DNA of 5,557 nucleotides from an uncultured Lachnospiraceae bacterium (GCA_905236925.1 CAJOQS010000167.1:1-5557); one strand, 5' to 3'. Positions 1 through 5,557 are shown, counted from the stretch's first letter. Program-made: numbers and translations. The notes: generated by a model from the sequence alone, not told the origin.

Positions 1-590
1 CCGAACGCTCCCGCCACCATCGGCATGAGTTCGATAAACCTGACATCCACCGGATATCTGACCGAGAATTCCGCCATGTCGGCTATATGGTCAGTGTTGA
101 AGCCGTTTATCAGGACCGAATTTATCTTGACCGTTTTAAAGCCCGCGGACAGCGCGCATTCGATACCTGCAAGCGCATCCGCAAGAGAACCGATTCTGGT
201 GATATAGGCGTATCCGTCCGCGTCCGTCGTATCAAGGCTGATATTGATATGCCCTACACCCGCAGAGACCAGCTCCTTCGCGTACTTCGGCAGCAATACA
301 GCGTTTGTTGTGATGCAGACCTCTTCTATGCCCTCAACCGCAGAAGCCCTCTCGCAAATACTGATGATATTCTTTTTTACCAGCGGCTCGCCGCCCGTGA
401 TCCTGAGCTTTCTGACTCCTATAGATGCCGCAGCCCTGACAGCTCTTATCATTTCCTCTTCGCTGAGCATCTCGTCATGGGTGCGCTTGCACACCCCTTC
501 CTCGGGCATGCAATACCTGCAGCGGAGATTGCACAGATCGGTCACCGAAAGCCGCAGGTAATCAATCTCTCTTCCGTATCTGTCCCGCAT
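1..590 (-). CDS. moaA: GTP 3',8-cyclase MoaA, radical SAM enzyme (C-terminus cut off by window edge)
   Basis: MoaA performs the first step of molybdenum cofactor synthesis in the cytoplasm, turning GTP into 3',8-cyclo-7,8-dihydro-GTP by radical SAM chemistry. The 196 visible residues match the family closely. The opening reads GREIDYLRLSVTDLCNLRCRYCMP, here quoted from residue 6, with the SAM-cluster cysteines C20, C24 and C27. A TGGEP motif lies at 65-69, ITTN at 93-96, ISLD at 117-120, VKINSVLINGFN in the middle, and VRFIELMPM close to the edge. The residue after ITTN is A97 where many homologues have glycine. The family is usually about 320-330 residues, so roughly 130 residues are outside the window, including the cysteines of the second iron-sulfur cluster. 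The ATG at 590 follows the mogA stop by only 3 bases, and GGGGTGA just before it can serve as ribosome binding site, so the two genes are probably translationally coupled. MoaC, the usual partner enzyme, is not in the window. Confidence 0.95.
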   Translation of the reverse strand, partial: MRDRYGREIDYLRLSVTDLCNLRCRYCMPEEGVCKRTHDEMLSEEEMIRAVRAAASIGVRKLRITGGEPLVKKNIISICERASAVEGIEEVCITTNAVLLPKYAKELVSAGVGHINISLDTTDADGYAYITRIGSLADALAGIECALSAGFKTVKINSVLINGFNTDHIADMAEFSVRYPVDVRFIELMPMVAGAF

Positions 591-593
591 GAT

Positions 594-1088
594 TCACCCC
601 GCACAATTGGCAGATCCATCGGATGCCGCCATCTTAAGGCCGTGCTCTATTGCTTCGCTGACCGCATCGAAGTTCTCGACCGCTCCCTTGGGACTTCCGG
701 GCAGATTTATTATAAGACTGCTGCCTCTTAACCCCGCTACTCCCCTTGAAAGGCAGCCCCTCGGAGTTATGAGCATGCTCGCTGCCCTCATGGCTTCGGA
801 GATTCCGCGTGTCTCACGGTCGATAACTTCAAGCGTGGCCTCCGGTGTTACATCACGTTTTGCGAAACCGGTTCCCCCCGTAGTAAGAACAAGGTTTACC
901 GCAAGCCCGTCACAGCATTTGATCAGTTCCTTGCCAATGTGCTCTCTTTCATCGGGAACTACCGAAGTATAGGCAACTTCATACCCCAATCCTTCGAGGC
1001 GTTCCCGCAGTGCAGGTCCGCTCGCATCCTCACGTTCTCCCCTCGCGCAGCTGTCGCTGACCGTGATCACTGCCGCTCTGTATTTCAT
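594..1088 (-). CDS. mogA: Molybdopterin adenylyltransferase, MogA/MoaB family
   Basis: This 164-residue protein belongs to the MogA/MoaB family, which activates molybdopterin by adenylylation (MPT plus ATP gives MPT-AMP) before metal insertion. Visible motifs are the N-terminal strand AAVITVSDSCARGEREDASG (5-24), the TTGGTG loop (69-74) followed by D79 and TPEA, the GISEAMR segment (95-101), and LPGSPKGAVEN (129-139) for pterin contacts. D46 and D79 sit where the two functionally important aspartates of E. coli MogA are expected; this placement is from memory, not an alignment. The length fits the short stand-alone MogA/MoaB type. Bacillota often have one such protein, variously named MogA or MoaB, so the symbol is less certain than the function. 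The ATG at 1088 is preceded by GGAG with 6 bases between. The gene lies 20 bases after the fusion regulator and 3 bases before moaA, so all three are likely on one transcript. Confidence 0.9.
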   Translation of the reverse strand: MKYRAAVITVSDSCARGEREDASGPALRERLEGLGYEVAYTSVVPDEREHIGKELIKCCDGLAVNLVLTTGGTGFAKRDVTPEATLEVIDRETRGISEAMRAASMLITPRGCLSRGVAGLRGSSLIINLPGSPKGAVENFDAVSEAIEHGLKMAASDGSANCAG

Positions 1089-1108
1089 ATCCTTCTCCGT
1101 ATTTGTTG

Positions 1109-2035
1109 TTATTGTATTATGCCGGTATCAATGAACCTCTTTCTGAACTCTGCCTGAACCGTCTGATGGATTGCCTCTTCAAATTCCTGATAAGCCAGCA
1201 AAAACCTCTCACCCTCCGGTGTGAGTGATGTACCGCCGCCGCCTTTTCCCCCACGCTGCCGCTCCACTATCCTGTATCCGAGGTTCTGCTCGAGCTGATT
1301 GATCATCTCCCACGCTTTGCTGTAGGCGAGCCCAATGCACGTGCATCCGGTTCGGATGCTGTGGTTGTTGGCGATCAGGAATAGGAGAAGCTTCAGGCGC
1401 TCATTGAGAAACGGTGATTCCATTTCCATGTGCATATGCAGGACCGGATGGAGTATCGCCGCATTATGCGTTTTAAGCTGTTCCTGCAGGTCTTCCGAAC
1501 TGTGTACGTTCAGGATAACTCCCTTGTCGTCAACGTCAACATATACTTTGTCTGCGTCACTTGCCCGGAGCGCTCCGCGCAATCCGTCTTCGCCGCTGTA
1601 CTGCAATATTGAGGGGAGTACTGCCCGGCCGAGAAGCACGGGATGTCCTCCGCGTCTCTGATATGAAGCGATCACGATATCCTCTTCATGCTCCATCATG
1701 GTAAGAAGTGTGGTCGGCGTGAACATGGGAACTTTGACCGGAGTGAACATAACACGGTCGCACTTTCCTTCAAAGTATTCCAGGCCGAGCTTGACCGAGG
1801 TTATGAGCTCCGTGCTTTCACCATTGTTCCGCACGAAAATTACTCCAAGAGAAGCAAGCTGGCTTTTAACTTCGTCCTCGTCCTCACCTGTAACTATGAC
1901 AATGGGAAAGATGCCTGCCTGCTGATATGTAATGACGATCCGCCGGATGACCGGTACAGTTCCGGCGTTTGCTGAGGTTTTGTCGGTATTCTTATATGCT
2001 GCGGCGATCACACCGCCGACTTTACTGATACGCAC
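1109..2035 (-). CDS. MobA/MocA-like nucleotidyltransferase domain fused to a ModE-type winged-helix DNA-binding domain; probable Moco-related regulator
   Basis: The protein has two domains (308 residues from the GTG start). Residues 1 to about 190 resemble the MobA/MocA NTP-transferase fold: a VIAAAY strand where LAAG-type loops normally sit, VIVTGEDEDEV near 46-56, an N...TSVKLGL segment, GGHPVLLGR (129-137), EDGLRGALR (149-157) and SSEDL (179-183). Several key positions look lost: Y14 replaces the loop glycine, no GxxxRMG-K pattern follows, K101 sits where the LxDxP aspartate is expected (TPVKVP), and N176 replaces the aspartate of a DIDTPED-like motif. Residues about 209-291 match the ModE N-terminal domain well, with AYSKAW at 237-242, GGKGGGGTSLTPEGERFL at 262-279, and a helical tail. 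ModE's usual C-terminal molybdate-binding (Mop/TOBE) domain is absent. I infer a transcription factor of Mo or cofactor genes whose sensor is a catalytically dead transferase domain. Residual MobA activity cannot be excluded. GTG 2035 is preferred over an in-frame TTG at 2062 because AAGGAG lies 8 bases before it. Confidence 0.85.
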   Translation of the reverse strand: MRISKVGGVIAAAYKNTDKTSANAGTVPVIRRIVITYQQAGIFPIVIVTGEDEDEVKSQLASLGVIFVRNNGESTELITSVKLGLEYFEGKCDRVMFTPVKVPMFTPTTLLTMMEHEEDIVIASYQRRGGHPVLLGRAVLPSILQYSGEDGLRGALRASDADKVYVDVDDKGVILNVHSSEDLQEQLKTHNAAILHPVLHMHMEMESPFLNERLKLLLFLIANNHSIRTGCTCIGLAYSKAWEMINQLEQNLGYRIVERQRGGKGGGGTSLTPEGERFLLAYQEFEEAIHQTVQAEFRKRFIDTGIIQ

Positions 2036-2043
2036 TGTGCCGG

Positions 2044-2049
2044 CTCCTT
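2044..2049 (-). promoter_or_regulatory. Ribosome binding site deciding the GTG start of the fusion regulator
   Basis: AAGGAG on the minus strand lies 8 bases before GTG 2035. It is inside the reading frame extension from the alternative TTG at 2062, which has no comparable site at the right distance. From GTG the protein opens with RISKVGGVIAAA, as expected for a transferase domain beginning at its first beta strand. Confidence 0.7.
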
Positions 2050-2052
2050 GAT

Positions 2053-2068
2053 ACGGTTTCAAGACCGT
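2053..2068. repeat. Short inverted repeat in the leader of the fusion regulator gene (possible operator)
   Basis: ACGGT and ACCGT are perfect inverted copies separated by six bases (TTCAAG). The repeat lies between the candidate promoter and the ribosome binding site, about 17-32 bases after the predicted transcription start. That position would suit autoregulation by the downstream ModE-type protein, or a small leader hairpin. Five-base arms can arise by chance, and they do not resemble the ATAACG-type ModE half-sites known from E. coli. Confidence 0.35.
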
Positions 2069-2091
2069 TACTTTCAGATTTAACAGATATT

Positions 2092-2120
2092 ATTTTAGAC
2101 GATAAATATTGATTTTTCCA
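2092..2120 (-). promoter_or_regulatory. Candidate sigma-A promoter for the regulator-mogA-moaA unit
   Basis: On the minus strand TGGAAA (2120-2115, 4 of 6 matches to TTGACA) and TAAAAT (2097-2092, 5 of 6 matches to TATAAT) are separated by exactly 17 bases. Transcription would begin near 2085 and give a leader of about 50 bases before GTG 2035. The setting supports it: this is the only gap over 50 bases in the window, it is much more AT-rich than the genes, and it separates the transporter/MoeA-like genes from the regulator cluster. AT-rich DNA yields chance matches easily, and read-through from the mod genes is also possible because no terminator is visible. Confidence 0.4.
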
Positions 2121-2150
2121 GTTTTTTTCTTCGTTAAAGTGATAAAACTG
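2119..2150. repeat. Inverted repeat with 7-base arms upstream of the candidate promoter
   Basis: CAGTTTT (2119-2125) and AAAACTG (2144-2150) are perfect inverted copies with 18 bases between. One arm touches the candidate -35 element. The repeat could be an operator for a dimeric regulator or a weak RNA hairpin. It is not a convincing terminator for the upstream MoeA-like gene, since the stem is AT-rich, the loop is long and no U-tract follows on the minus strand. Confidence 0.3.
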
Positions 2151-2164
2151 ACCTTTTATATCTT

Positions 2165-3181
2165 TTAATAACGTCCGAACGTGCAGGTCGGGAAATGGCA
2201 GGTCTCGCACATGCGGCAAAGTCCGCCGTCGCCGAGGCGGATAAGGTCCTGCTTCGTAAGCCTGTCACCCGCATATATTTGCGGAAGAAGCACGTCAAAA
2301 ATCGTTGTGGGAAGGCTTATTGCCGCGCCGGGAACTCCAAGTACGGGGATATCGCCCAAGTAAGCAACAAGAGTCATATTTCCGGGCTGAGCGGGTACGC
2401 CGTGCGTGATGATCTCGGCCCCGAGCTGCCTGATAGCGGTCGGAGTGATATCATCGGGATCGACGCTCATTCCGCCGGTAAAGATCAGGAAATCGGCGCC
2501 ATGCTCAAGATGCTTCTTTGCTTCACGCACGATCATGTCAAGATCGTCATCGCAAATGGTCACACCGACTATCTCACCGGGATATTTCGCAAGTTTGGCT
2601 CGTACAACGGGCTCGAATTTGTCCTTGATCCTGCCGTTATAAACCTCCGAGCCGGTTATGATAACGCCCGCTTTGCGCTCATGATATGGCCTGAGGTCCA
2701 GCAGTTTCCGGTCCTCGCACATCTTCTCCGCGCGGATTATCTGCTCCTCCTGAGTTACCAGAGGAACGATCCTCATGGACGCAAGGCGATCCGCCTTCTT
2801 TACAGGGAAATGATCGGGCAGAGTCGAAATGGTGATATCTCCTATCGAGTTGATCTCGCGGAGCAGTTCAGTATCAACCCTGAACATGCCCTCGGTATCG
2901 GCGATCAGAAGGACCTTGCCCTCGGAGGGCTCGGTATAGTGTGCGCCTTCGACCGGTGCCATTGCCGAAAGGCGCAGGGCACAGTCCTCCTCGTGGAGCT
3001 CGCCCGCATTCTCTTCCCAAATAAACACTGTCTGCTTACCGATATTCAGCAGTTCCTCAATATCTTCCTCACGGATCACGTGGCCGCGCTTAAAAGCAGG
3101 TCCCTTGAACCCGTCAACCATTTTTGTGATGTCGTGACACAGCGTCATGCCGACTGCATCCTGAACTCGGATCTTTTTCAT
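2165..3181 (-). CDS. MoeA-like molybdopterin-binding protein with MoCF domain and cysteine-rich C-terminus
   Basis: The protein has 338 residues. The second half (about 171-306) is a MoCF_biosynth domain, the molybdopterin-binding fold shared by MoeA and MogA: AGVIITGSEVYNGRIKDKF (171-189), FTGGMSVDPDD (234-244), ITPTAIRQLGAEI, PAQPGNM (263-269) and PVLGVPGAAI (279-288). The first 170 residues begin with KKIRVQDAVGMTLCHDITKM and contain a GHVIREEDIEELL segment, similar to the start of clostridial molybdopterin-binding proteins and only distantly to E. coli MoeA (about 411 residues). The tail carries C322, C325, C328 and C333 (CRMCETCHFPTC), a spacing that could hold an iron-sulfur cluster or zinc. 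The setting after modABC suggests a role in molybdate insertion or in handling Mo-MPT in the cytoplasm, but the exact reaction is not shown, so no symbol is given. ATG 3181 is chosen over an in-frame TTG at 3223 because CAGGAG lies 8 bases before it. It follows modC by 48 bases. Confidence 0.85.
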   Translation of the reverse strand: MKKIRVQDAVGMTLCHDITKMVDGFKGPAFKRGHVIREEDIEELLNIGKQTVFIWEENAGELHEEDCALRLSAMAPVEGAHYTEPSEGKVLLIADTEGMFRVDTELLREINSIGDITISTLPDHFPVKKADRLASMRIVPLVTQEEQIIRAEKMCEDRKLLDLRPYHERKAGVIITGSEVYNGRIKDKFEPVVRAKLAKYPGEIVGVTICDDDLDMIVREAKKHLEHGADFLIFTGGMSVDPDDITPTAIRQLGAEIITHGVPAQPGNMTLVAYLGDIPVLGVPGAAISLPTTIFDVLLPQIYAGDRLTKQDLIRLGDGGLCRMCETCHFPTCTFGRY

Positions 3182-3189
3182 AATTTTGA

Positions 3190-3195
3190 CTCCTG
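3190..3195 (-). promoter_or_regulatory. Ribosome binding site deciding the ATG start of the MoeA-like gene
   Basis: CAGGAG on the minus strand lies 8 bases before ATG 3181. The longer in-frame reading from TTG 3223 would place this site inside the coding region and add a 14-residue extension with no resemblance to family members. Confidence 0.75.
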
Positions 3196-3229
3196 TAATT
3201 CCATGATAAATAATGGCGCCCAATGTTTT

Positions 3230-4336
3230 TTACTTTTTCAGTAATAGTACTGACTCAGACGGTATGTGAACAGTTACCTTGTCTGCATGGATGCGCTCCC
3301 ATGTTGTCTTGTCGAGTTCCATGCCGAGCGGCCTGTATTCGGCTCCGGCGCTCAACATGACCGTGTAGGAGAAGGGGTTCTCGACAACTTCGGTTACGGC
3401 GAGGGTCAGTTCATTTTCTCCGTGGCCGGGGAGGATGTCGTGCATACGGATGCCGACTGCGGTAACATCATCGTTTGTAGCGGGTATGTTTATGTGTATT
3501 CCCCAGTCCGGCACATATGCGCGCCTGTATACGTAGTTCCCGGTTCCGCCCTGCTGCCGTCCTGTAGCTGACGTACTATGGTCAGCCGGGGCATTGGGCG
3601 CATCTGCCTCAATATCCGCCACATTCTTGCAGCCCGTAAGTTTTGCTGCGTTCTTTGTAAGCGGCTTGGCAAAGACCGCCTTCTTCTCTCCGAAAACATC
3701 GATACAGCCCCTGTTCATTATAGCAATCTTCTCGGTAATACGGAACGCCTCGTCCCTGTTATGTGATACAAATATCACGGTCTTGCCGAGCTCCTTGACA
3801 GTCTTTCTTAAAACCTGTTCAAGTTCGAAGCGCAGATGTGAGTCAAGTGCTGAAAAAGGCTCATCAAGGAGCAGTATTTCCGGCTCATTTACCAGTATCC
3901 TCGCGAGTGCCACACGTTGCTGCTCGCCTCCGGAAAGCGTCGCGGGAACTGCTTTTTCCTTGCCTTCAAGGTGCATTTTTGCAAGCATCTCAAGTGCAAC
4001 TCTTTCCTTTTCCCTGCGCGGCAGCTTTGAACGTATACCGCACATTACATTCTCAAGAACATTCATGTTCGGGAAGAGAGCGCCCTGCTGAAACATAAAT
4101 CCTACCCTGCGCTCCTGAGGCGGCAGGTTTATTCCCTTTTCGGAATCAAAAAGAGTCACATCGTTCAGTTCGATCCTTCCCCTGTCAGGCCGCTCTATAC
4201 CTGCTATGCACTTCAGGGTCAGGCTTTTGCCGCATCCCGATGCACCGAGCAGCGAAACGGCTTCGTCTCCCGCTTCTAATCTTACCTTCAGCATAAAACT
4301 GCCGAGTTTCTTTTCAATATCTGCATATAAAGCCAT
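3230..4336 (-). CDS. modC: Molybdate ABC transporter ATP-binding protein ModC
   Basis: ModC is the ATPase that powers molybdate import at the inner face of the membrane. All nucleotide-binding motifs are intact in the 368 residues: Walker A GASGCGKS (31-38), Q-loop FMFQQGALFP (80-89), signature LSGGEQQR (134-141), Walker B ILLLDEPFSALD (154-165), and switch histidine H192 in VSHNRDEAF. After a variable polar linker (about 242-268) comes a C-terminal domain of roughly 100 residues, ending PSESVLLLKK. It has the pattern of the Mop/TOBE oxyanion-binding domain found in ModC, which can allow feedback inhibition by bound molybdate. Length is close to E. coli ModC (352). The ATG shares its A with the modB stop codon (TGATG), and AAGGTGG lies 7 bases before it, indicating coupled translation. 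An open frame continues upstream to 4450 but lies inside modB and lacks a ribosome site. Sulfate- or tungstate-type ATPases are less likely given the neighbours. Confidence 0.93.
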   Translation of the reverse strand: MALYADIEKKLGSFMLKVRLEAGDEAVSLLGASGCGKSLTLKCIAGIERPDRGRIELNDVTLFDSEKGINLPPQERRVGFMFQQGALFPNMNVLENVMCGIRSKLPRREKERVALEMLAKMHLEGKEKAVPATLSGGEQQRVALARILVNEPEILLLDEPFSALDSHLRFELEQVLRKTVKELGKTVIFVSHNRDEAFRITEKIAIMNRGCIDVFGEKKAVFAKPLTKNAAKLTGCKNVADIEADAPNAPADHSTSATGRQQGGTGNYVYRRAYVPDWGIHINIPATNDDVTAVGIRMHDILPGHGENELTLAVTEVVENPFSYTVMLSAGAEYRPLGMELDKTTWERIHADKVTVHIPSESVLLLKK

Positions 4337-4998
4337 CAATCCACCTTCTTTCTTTTTTCCAGCAGATTGATCGCCAGCAATACGACCGCCGAGATTGCGA
4401 TATTCACAAGGACCCACTTCAGCGTAAGCCCGTCGTCGTTTGTACGCCATAGCTGCAAAACTGTGGTCGATACGGTCGCGGTCTTACCGGGGGTATACCC
4501 GCAGATCATGCTCGTCGCGCCGTATGCTCCGAGTGCCCTTGCAAATGCCAGGACTGTGCCTGCCAGAATGCCCTGCTTGCAATATGGCATTCTGATCCTC
4601 CAGAAGATGTATGTGTTACTGAGTCCCAGAGTCTGACCGGCGTATGCAAGTCTTTCGTCAAAGGACTCGAACGCGCCCCTTGCAGTCCTGTACATCAGCG
4701 GGAAGATAACGACTGTGGTCGCAAAGATCGCCGACCACCACTGCATCGTAAGCTTCACTCCAAACACTTCAAAAACCCAGGCGCCGAAAAAGCGTCTGGG
4801 TCCGAATATCCTAAGTAACAGATAGCCTACTACCGTTGGCGGGAGTACCAGCGGAAGCGTGAAGAATACATCAAGTATTCCCTTGATAACACGGGGTGTG
4901 CGCGCAATATAATACGCTGCACATATCCCCGCAAAGAACACGATCACACTGCTGATACCGGCTATCCGGAGCGAATTCAGCAAAGGATACCAATCCAT
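4336..4998 (-). CDS. modB: Molybdate ABC transporter permease ModB
   Basis: ModB forms the homodimeric membrane channel of the molybdate importer. The 220 residues show about five to six hydrophobic segments, at roughly 12-33, 41-62, 87-104, 143-163 and 195-213, with the shorter segment around PLVLPPTVVGYLLL typical of ModB. The cytoplasmic EAA loop that docks on ModC is clear: YAGQTLGLSNTYIFWRIRMP followed by GILAGTVLAFARALGAYGAT. The last part commonly reads GEFGAT in ModB, so the glutamate is replaced here by alanine. Length equals the family norm (about 220-230). ATG 4998 is supported by GGAG with 6 bases between. The gene starts 31 bases after modA ends and its stop overlaps the modC start. 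CysT/CysW-type sulfate permeases are relatives but are longer and occur in pairs. Confidence 0.94.
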   Translation of the reverse strand: MDWYPLLNSLRIAGISSVIVFFAGICAAYYIARTPRVIKGILDVFFTLPLVLPPTVVGYLLLRIFGPRRFFGAWVFEVFGVKLTMQWWSAIFATTVVIFPLMYRTARGAFESFDERLAYAGQTLGLSNTYIFWRIRMPYCKQGILAGTVLAFARALGAYGATSMICGYTPGKTATVSTTVLQLWRTNDDGLTLKWVLVNIAISAVVLLAINLLEKRKKVD

Positions 4999-5029
4999 AG
5001 GTCACTCCATAGTTTATTGTTTTCAACGA

Positions 5030-5557
5030 TCAGCCGAGCGGTGTAAAACCTACACCCTTAAATACTTCCGAAGCCTCGCTGCCCTTAAGGTACTCAAGGA
5101 AGTCCTTCGCAGCCTGCTCGTGCTTCGTATTCTTCATTACAGCCGCAGGATATATTACCTGTCCGCACATATCCTTTGTTGCGGTGTCAACAACTGTAAG
5201 GCCTGCTGAAAATGCATCTGTAGCGTAAATGATACCGCAGTCAACGGTTGCTTCCTTTACCTGTGTCGTAACTTCCTTAACGTTTGAGCCGTATGTCAGG
5301 ACACCGGCATTCGCAAGGGCTGCTTCGTCAAGATTATAGAACGCAAATATCTTCTGTGTATACTGTCCGACGGGAACGTCCGAATTACCCATAGCCAGCA
5401 TAACGGTTCCGTCTGCAAGTCGGGCTGCCAAGTCGTCATAGGACTTGATATCCTTGGGATTCCCATCAGGTACAGCCAGGGCCACCTTATTCTCCAGAAG
5501 ATTGAATCTGGTTCCCTGAAGGACATAATCGAGTCCGTCCGGGTTTCCGCCATCGGC
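5030..5557 (-). CDS. modA: Molybdate-binding protein ModA (N-terminus cut off by window edge)
   Basis: ModA is the extracellular lipoprotein (in Gram-positives) or periplasmic protein that captures molybdate and delivers it to ModBC. The window holds the last 175 residues of the frame, which is open to the right edge; the start, signal peptide and first ligand-binding loop lie outside. The visible part follows the ModA pattern: TRFNLLENKVALAVPDGNP, then MGNSDVPVGQYTQKI (equivalent to the dPxxvPaGrY region that contacts the anion), DCGIIYATDAFSAG (the VDaGivYaTDA strand with its tyrosine) and a closing AAKDFLEYLKGSEASEVFK...GFTPLG. The full protein is normally about 250-270 residues, so some 80-100 are missing. 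Tungstate is usually bound by ModA as well, so the physiological metal cannot be settled from sequence. The gene is first of the visible operon, with modB 31 bases on. Any promoter or Moco riboswitch would lie outside the window. Confidence 0.93.
   Translation of the reverse strand, partial: ADGGNPDGLDYVLQGTRFNLLENKVALAVPDGNPKDIKSYDDLAARLADGTVMLAMGNSDVPVGQYTQKIFAFYNLDEAALANAGVLTYGSNVKEVTTQVKEATVDCGIIYATDAFSAGLTVVDTATKDMCGQVIYPAAVMKNTKHEQAAKDFLEYLKGSEASEVFKGVGFTPLG

Noticed and set aside
87..731. Plus-strand open frame opposite moaA and the end of mogA
   Set aside because: It spans the boundary of two well supported minus-strand genes and its arginine- and serine-rich translation has no family resemblance.
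2035..2062. TTG start at 2062 for the fusion regulator
   Set aside because: The in-frame GTG at 2035 has AAGGAG 8 bases before it, and the extra nine residues add nothing to the domain. The TTG also falls inside the inverted repeat in the leader.
2119..2150. Rho-independent terminator after the MoeA-like gene
   Set aside because: The stem is only seven AT-rich pairs with an 18-base loop and there is no U-tract after it on the minus strand. The U-rich run lies on the other side, for which there is no gene to terminate.
3182..3229. Separate promoter or attenuator between modC and the MoeA-like gene
   Set aside because: The 48-base gap contains a GGCGCC palindrome and a ribosome binding site but no promoter-like pair of hexamers or stable hairpin that I can support.
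2195..3244. Long plus-strand open frame (349 codons) opposite the MoeA-like gene
   Set aside because: It lies wholly antisense to a gene with clear domain motifs and shows no recognisable domain of its own. Long antisense frames are expected opposite a gene with strong codon bias.
4337..4450. Longer ModC start inside modB
   Set aside because: The extension is the modB coding region in another frame, is rich in basic residues, and lacks a ribosome site. ATG 4336 has AAGGTGG and the usual TGATG coupling.
4999..5029. Two-codon ATG GAG TGA reading frame just before modB
   Set aside because: It arises from the modB ribosome binding site sequence itself and has no further support as a leader peptide.

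Overview
The window is a block of seven genes, all on the minus strand, devoted to molybdenum. It brings molybdate into the cell and builds molybdenum cofactor (Moco). Read in the direction of transcription (from position 5557 down to 1) the order is: modA (start off the right edge), modB, modC, a MoeA-like molybdopterin-binding protein, a MobA-like/ModE-like fusion protein, a MogA/MoaB-family protein, and moaA (end off the left edge). There are no tRNA or rRNA genes, no CRISPR array, no insertion sequence and no plus-strand gene that I can support.

The organism is probably an anaerobic member of the Bacillota, class Clostridia. This is inferred from strong purine-rich ribosome binding sites before nearly every gene, tight co-directional packing, moderate base composition with AT-rich gaps, and the style of the MoeA-like protein with its cysteine-rich tail. 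No ribosomal RNA or phylogenetic marker is present, so the family cannot be named.

Right half (5557 to 3230): a complete modBC pair with the C-terminal part of modA forms a standard ABC importer for molybdate, possibly tungstate. Spacing is tight: 31 bases between modA and modB, and a TGATG stop/start overlap between modB and modC. Middle (3181 to 2165): after 48 bases comes a 338-residue protein with a MoCF domain and four clustered cysteines at its end.

Left half (2164 to 1): a 129-base AT-rich gap, the only sizeable one, holds a plausible sigma-A promoter and two inverted repeats. It leads to a second cluster: the fusion regulator, then mogA 20 bases later, then moaA 3 bases after that. 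MoaA makes the first pterin intermediate from GTP. MogA adenylylates molybdopterin. A MoeA-type protein normally inserts the metal. ModABC supplies the oxyanion.

The most interesting item is the fusion protein. Its C-terminal part is a clear ModE-type DNA-binding domain. In place of the usual molybdate-binding domain it carries a MobA/MocA-like nucleotidyltransferase fold whose expected catalytic residues look lost. This suggests a regulator that senses a nucleotide or a cofactor intermediate rather than molybdate.
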